DNA from: CAG-611 sp964487215
GTDB lineage: Bacteria; Bacillota_I; Bacilli_A; RF39; UBA660
DNA: 7,080 bases
Reading direction: 5' to 3'
Assembly (NCBI GenBank): GCA_964487215.1
Contig: CAZAPU010000044.1
Location: 1-7,080, forward strand
This document shows positions 5,817 to 7,080 of the stretch, piece by piece (position 1 is the stretch's first letter; each line of letters starts with the position of its first letter). A program made the position numbers and the translations under genes. The notes beneath the pieces were generated by a model. The model saw nothing but the letters and a program-made list of their open reading frames with translations, had not been told where the DNA came from and did not search any database.

Positions 5817-5850
5817 GGTTAATAACCTATAAAAATAATGAAAACTAATT

Positions 5851-5881
5851 AAAAAAATAAAAGCAATGCTTTTATTTTTTT
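5851..5881 (-). terminator. Terminator/attenuator between binding protein and ATPase genes
   Basis: A perfect 14-bp stem (5851-5864 with 5868-5881) closes an AAT loop. Read on the minus strand the 3' arm ends in seven T (5857-5851), so it can act as an intrinsic terminator with the U-run inside the stem. The 5' arm covers the last codons and stop of the binding-protein gene. It is symmetric and could act in either direction. Such a hairpin inside an importer operon would favour the binding protein over the ATPase and permease. Confidence 0.75.
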
Positions 5882-6864
5882 ATATAAACTAAATCTTCAT
5901 AATTAGTTCTTTTTTCTTTATCTAATTGTCCTGCTTCAATAATTATATCTTGTAAATGATCAAAACTTTCTTTAGTAAAAGTTGTAGTATTAGGCCAAGT
6001 ATCATTATCAATATATCTTTGAATAGCTTTTTCTAAATCATTTAAAGATGTATCTGGAAATTGATTTAATACAACTTCTGCTACTTCTTTTGCACTATGA
6101 TTATGAACAAAATCAATTCCTTTTTGGATAGCTTTAGTAAATTTTTCAATAATTTCTGGATTTTCTTCAATATAACTAGTTCTTGCATTATAAGCAGTAT
6201 ATGGAACAATTCCACCTAATTCACCAAGTGAAGCTACAATATACCCATATCCTTCGTTAGCAATTTTTGTTGCTTGTGGTTCAAAAAGAGCAACAAAATC
6301 TCCTGTACCTCCAATAAAAGCACTAGCCATTGAAGCGAAAGCAATACTAGTATCAATTGTTAAATCACTTTGTGGATTAATACCATTTTCTTTTAAACTC
6401 CATTCTAATGTCATTTCTGGCATACCACCAATTCTACCACCAATTACATATTTGTCTTTTAAGCTATCTAATGTAAAATTTTCAATATTTTCTCTAGCCA
6501 CAATAAAAGATCCATCTTTTTGAGTTAATTGTGCAAATGTTTTTACATAATCTTTTTCACCACTGTTAAAGACATATATTGTTGCTTCACTACCAGAAAA
6601 ACCGATATTAACATCACCTGATAATACAGAAGCCATAACATTGTCAGCACCAGGTGTTAAAATTAGTTCAATATCTAATCCTTGTTCTTCAAAATAACCA
6701 TTTTCTATAGCAACATATTGAGGAGCATAAAAAACACTATGAGTTACTTCTGCAACTTTTACTTTTGTTAAGTTTTTATTTTCTTCTTTGTTATTTAAAA
6801 ATGTAAAAATTCCAAATATACAAATTGCTATTAAAAATAAAATTAAACTTAAATATTTTTTCAA
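5872..6864 (-). CDS. ABC importer substrate-binding protein, NMT1/SsuA-like
   Basis: This 330-residue extracytoplasmic binding protein captures a small organic substrate for the downstream ATPase and permease. After a hydrophobic N-terminal segment (5-23) comes the NMT1/THI5-like fold: VKVAEVTHSVFYAPQYVAIE (35-54), NGYFEEQGLDIEL (55-67), SGDVNIGFSGSEA (82-94), IGGRIGGMPEMTLEW (141-155) and PYTAYNARTSYIEENPEIIEKF (221-242). Relatives bind sulfonates, taurine, thiamine pyrimidine precursors or riboflavin; the ligand cannot be told from sequence, and no TPP or FMN riboswitch is evident in the leader. The usual lipobox is not convincing: the only cysteine (C15, LIAIC) is preceded by Ile and sits inside the hydrophobic core, so the protein may stay membrane-anchored. 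The start is TTG at 6864, backed by AAGGGGGA about 8 nt upstream. It is first in the operon and followed by its own terminator. Confidence 0.88.
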   Translation of the reverse strand: MKKYLSLILFLIAICIFGIFTFLNNKEENKNLTKVKVAEVTHSVFYAPQYVAIENGYFEEQGLDIELILTPGADNVMASVLSGDVNIGFSGSEATIYVFNSGEKDYVKTFAQLTQKDGSFIVARENIENFTLDSLKDKYVIGGRIGGMPEMTLEWSLKENGINPQSDLTIDTSIAFASMASAFIGGTGDFVALFEPQATKIANEGYGYIVASLGELGGIVPYTAYNARTSYIEENPEIIEKFTKAIQKGIDFVHNHSAKEVAEVVLNQFPDTSLNDLEKAIQRYIDNDTWPNTTTFTKESFDHLQDIIIEAGQLDKEKRTNYEDLVYIKK

Positions 6865-6888
6865 TTGAAATTCCCCCTTCGATAATTT

Positions 6889-6894
6889 ATTATA
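6889..6894 (-). promoter_or_regulatory. -10 element of the binding-protein promoter
   Basis: A perfect TATAAT reads on the minus strand from 6894 to 6889, with TG at 6898-6897 one base off the extended -10 spacing. The hexamer 17 bp upstream (GTAAAG, 6917-6912) is a poor -35, suggesting an activator or weak basal activity. The leader would be only about 18 nt, too short for a riboswitch. Confidence 0.45.
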
Positions 6895-6935
6895 TTCATT
6901 TATAAAAATATCTTTACTTATTATTTTTTCATTGT

Positions 6936-6952
6936 AAAAATATAATATTTTT
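6936..6952. repeat. AT-only inverted repeat in the divergent intergenic region
   Basis: AAAAATAT (6936-6943) and ATATTTTT (6945-6952) are exact inverted copies around one A. The repeat covers a plus-strand TATAAT (6941-6946) that could be the -10 of the gene at 6990, though no well-spaced -35 is seen. It may be an operator or only a by-product of base composition. Confidence 0.3.
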
Positions 6953-6989
6953 GGTAAACTAAAAGTATAAGAATAGGAGTGTGTTTATT

Positions 6990-7080
6990 ATGGAAAATAA
7001 AAAGACGACAATATTAACAATAGTTGGAGTATTAGTAATGATAGTAATGGTAACAGGAATATCATTTGCACTATATACAT
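6990..7080 (+). CDS. N-terminus of an exported or membrane-anchored protein, partial
   Basis: Thirty codons are visible before the window ends. ATG at 6990 has AGGAG (6975-6979) 10 nt upstream. The peptide starts with a short charged stretch (MENKKT) and a single hydrophobic segment ILTIVGVLVMIVMVTGISFALYT (about 8-30). This is the pattern of a signal peptide or signal anchor. The ending SFALYT resembles the leaders of many surface proteins in AT-rich Bacillota, including some with SipW-dependent signals, but the cleavage site and mature part lie outside the window, so the function is unknown. The gene diverges from the ABC binding-protein gene, with 125 bp between the two starts; this spacer holds the promoters of both and an AT-only inverted repeat, and no other gene. 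Confidence 0.7.
   Translation, partial: MENKKTTILTIVGVLVMIVMVTGISFALYT

Noticed and set aside
6865..6989. TPP, FMN or other riboswitch for the ABC importer
   Set aside because: I see none of the conserved riboswitch cores in this spacer, and the predicted leader is too short to hold one.

Overview
The window is very AT-rich DNA with densely packed genes, short spacers and UAA stops. Nothing visible calls for a recoded genetic code: tryptophan is TGG throughout. Protein families (FtsZ with its C-terminal peptide, a diacylglycerol-type GT4 glucosyltransferase, a Firmicutes-type HD protein, a CspA-type cold shock protein) and AGGAGG-like ribosome binding sites point to a low-GC Bacillota. It may belong to the gut Bacilli lineages close to the Mollicutes, but that placement is an inference from composition and gene style.

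Layout. Bases 1-237 are the 3' end of ftsZ, closed by a terminator that starts in its stop codon. A small HD-domain protein (310-795) with its own promoter follows, then a complete tRNA-Arg(CCU) with encoded CCA (806-882). Next is a cold shock protein gene (1069-1281) behind a near-perfect consensus promoter and a leader of about 107 nt. That leader holds a mini-ORF and two mutually exclusive hairpins, and is the most interesting regulatory feature here. A GT4 glucosyltransferase (1389-2570) completes the plus-strand block.

From 2547 the genes switch to the minus strand. In transcription order from the right these are: an ABC importer of the sulfonate/taurine/NMT1 class (binding protein 5872-6864, ATPase 5005-5757, permease 4233-5012), a DUF368/PopT polyprenyl-phosphate transporter (3338-4150) and a ZIP metal transporter (2547-3290). 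The ZIP gene converges on the glucosyltransferase with a 24-nt overlap of coding ends. Intrinsic terminators whose stems include the stop codon follow the binding protein, the permease and the PopT gene. At the right edge (6990-7080) a plus-strand gene diverges from the binding protein and encodes an exported or membrane-anchored protein, cut by the window.

Function. Several products serve the envelope: FtsZ in division, the glucosyltransferase probably in glycolipid synthesis, and PopT in recycling the undecaprenyl phosphate carrier. The rest are nutrient uptake (organic substrate ABC importer, divalent metal ZIP) and housekeeping. I see no mobile element, CRISPR array or defence system, and no clearly new multi-gene system.
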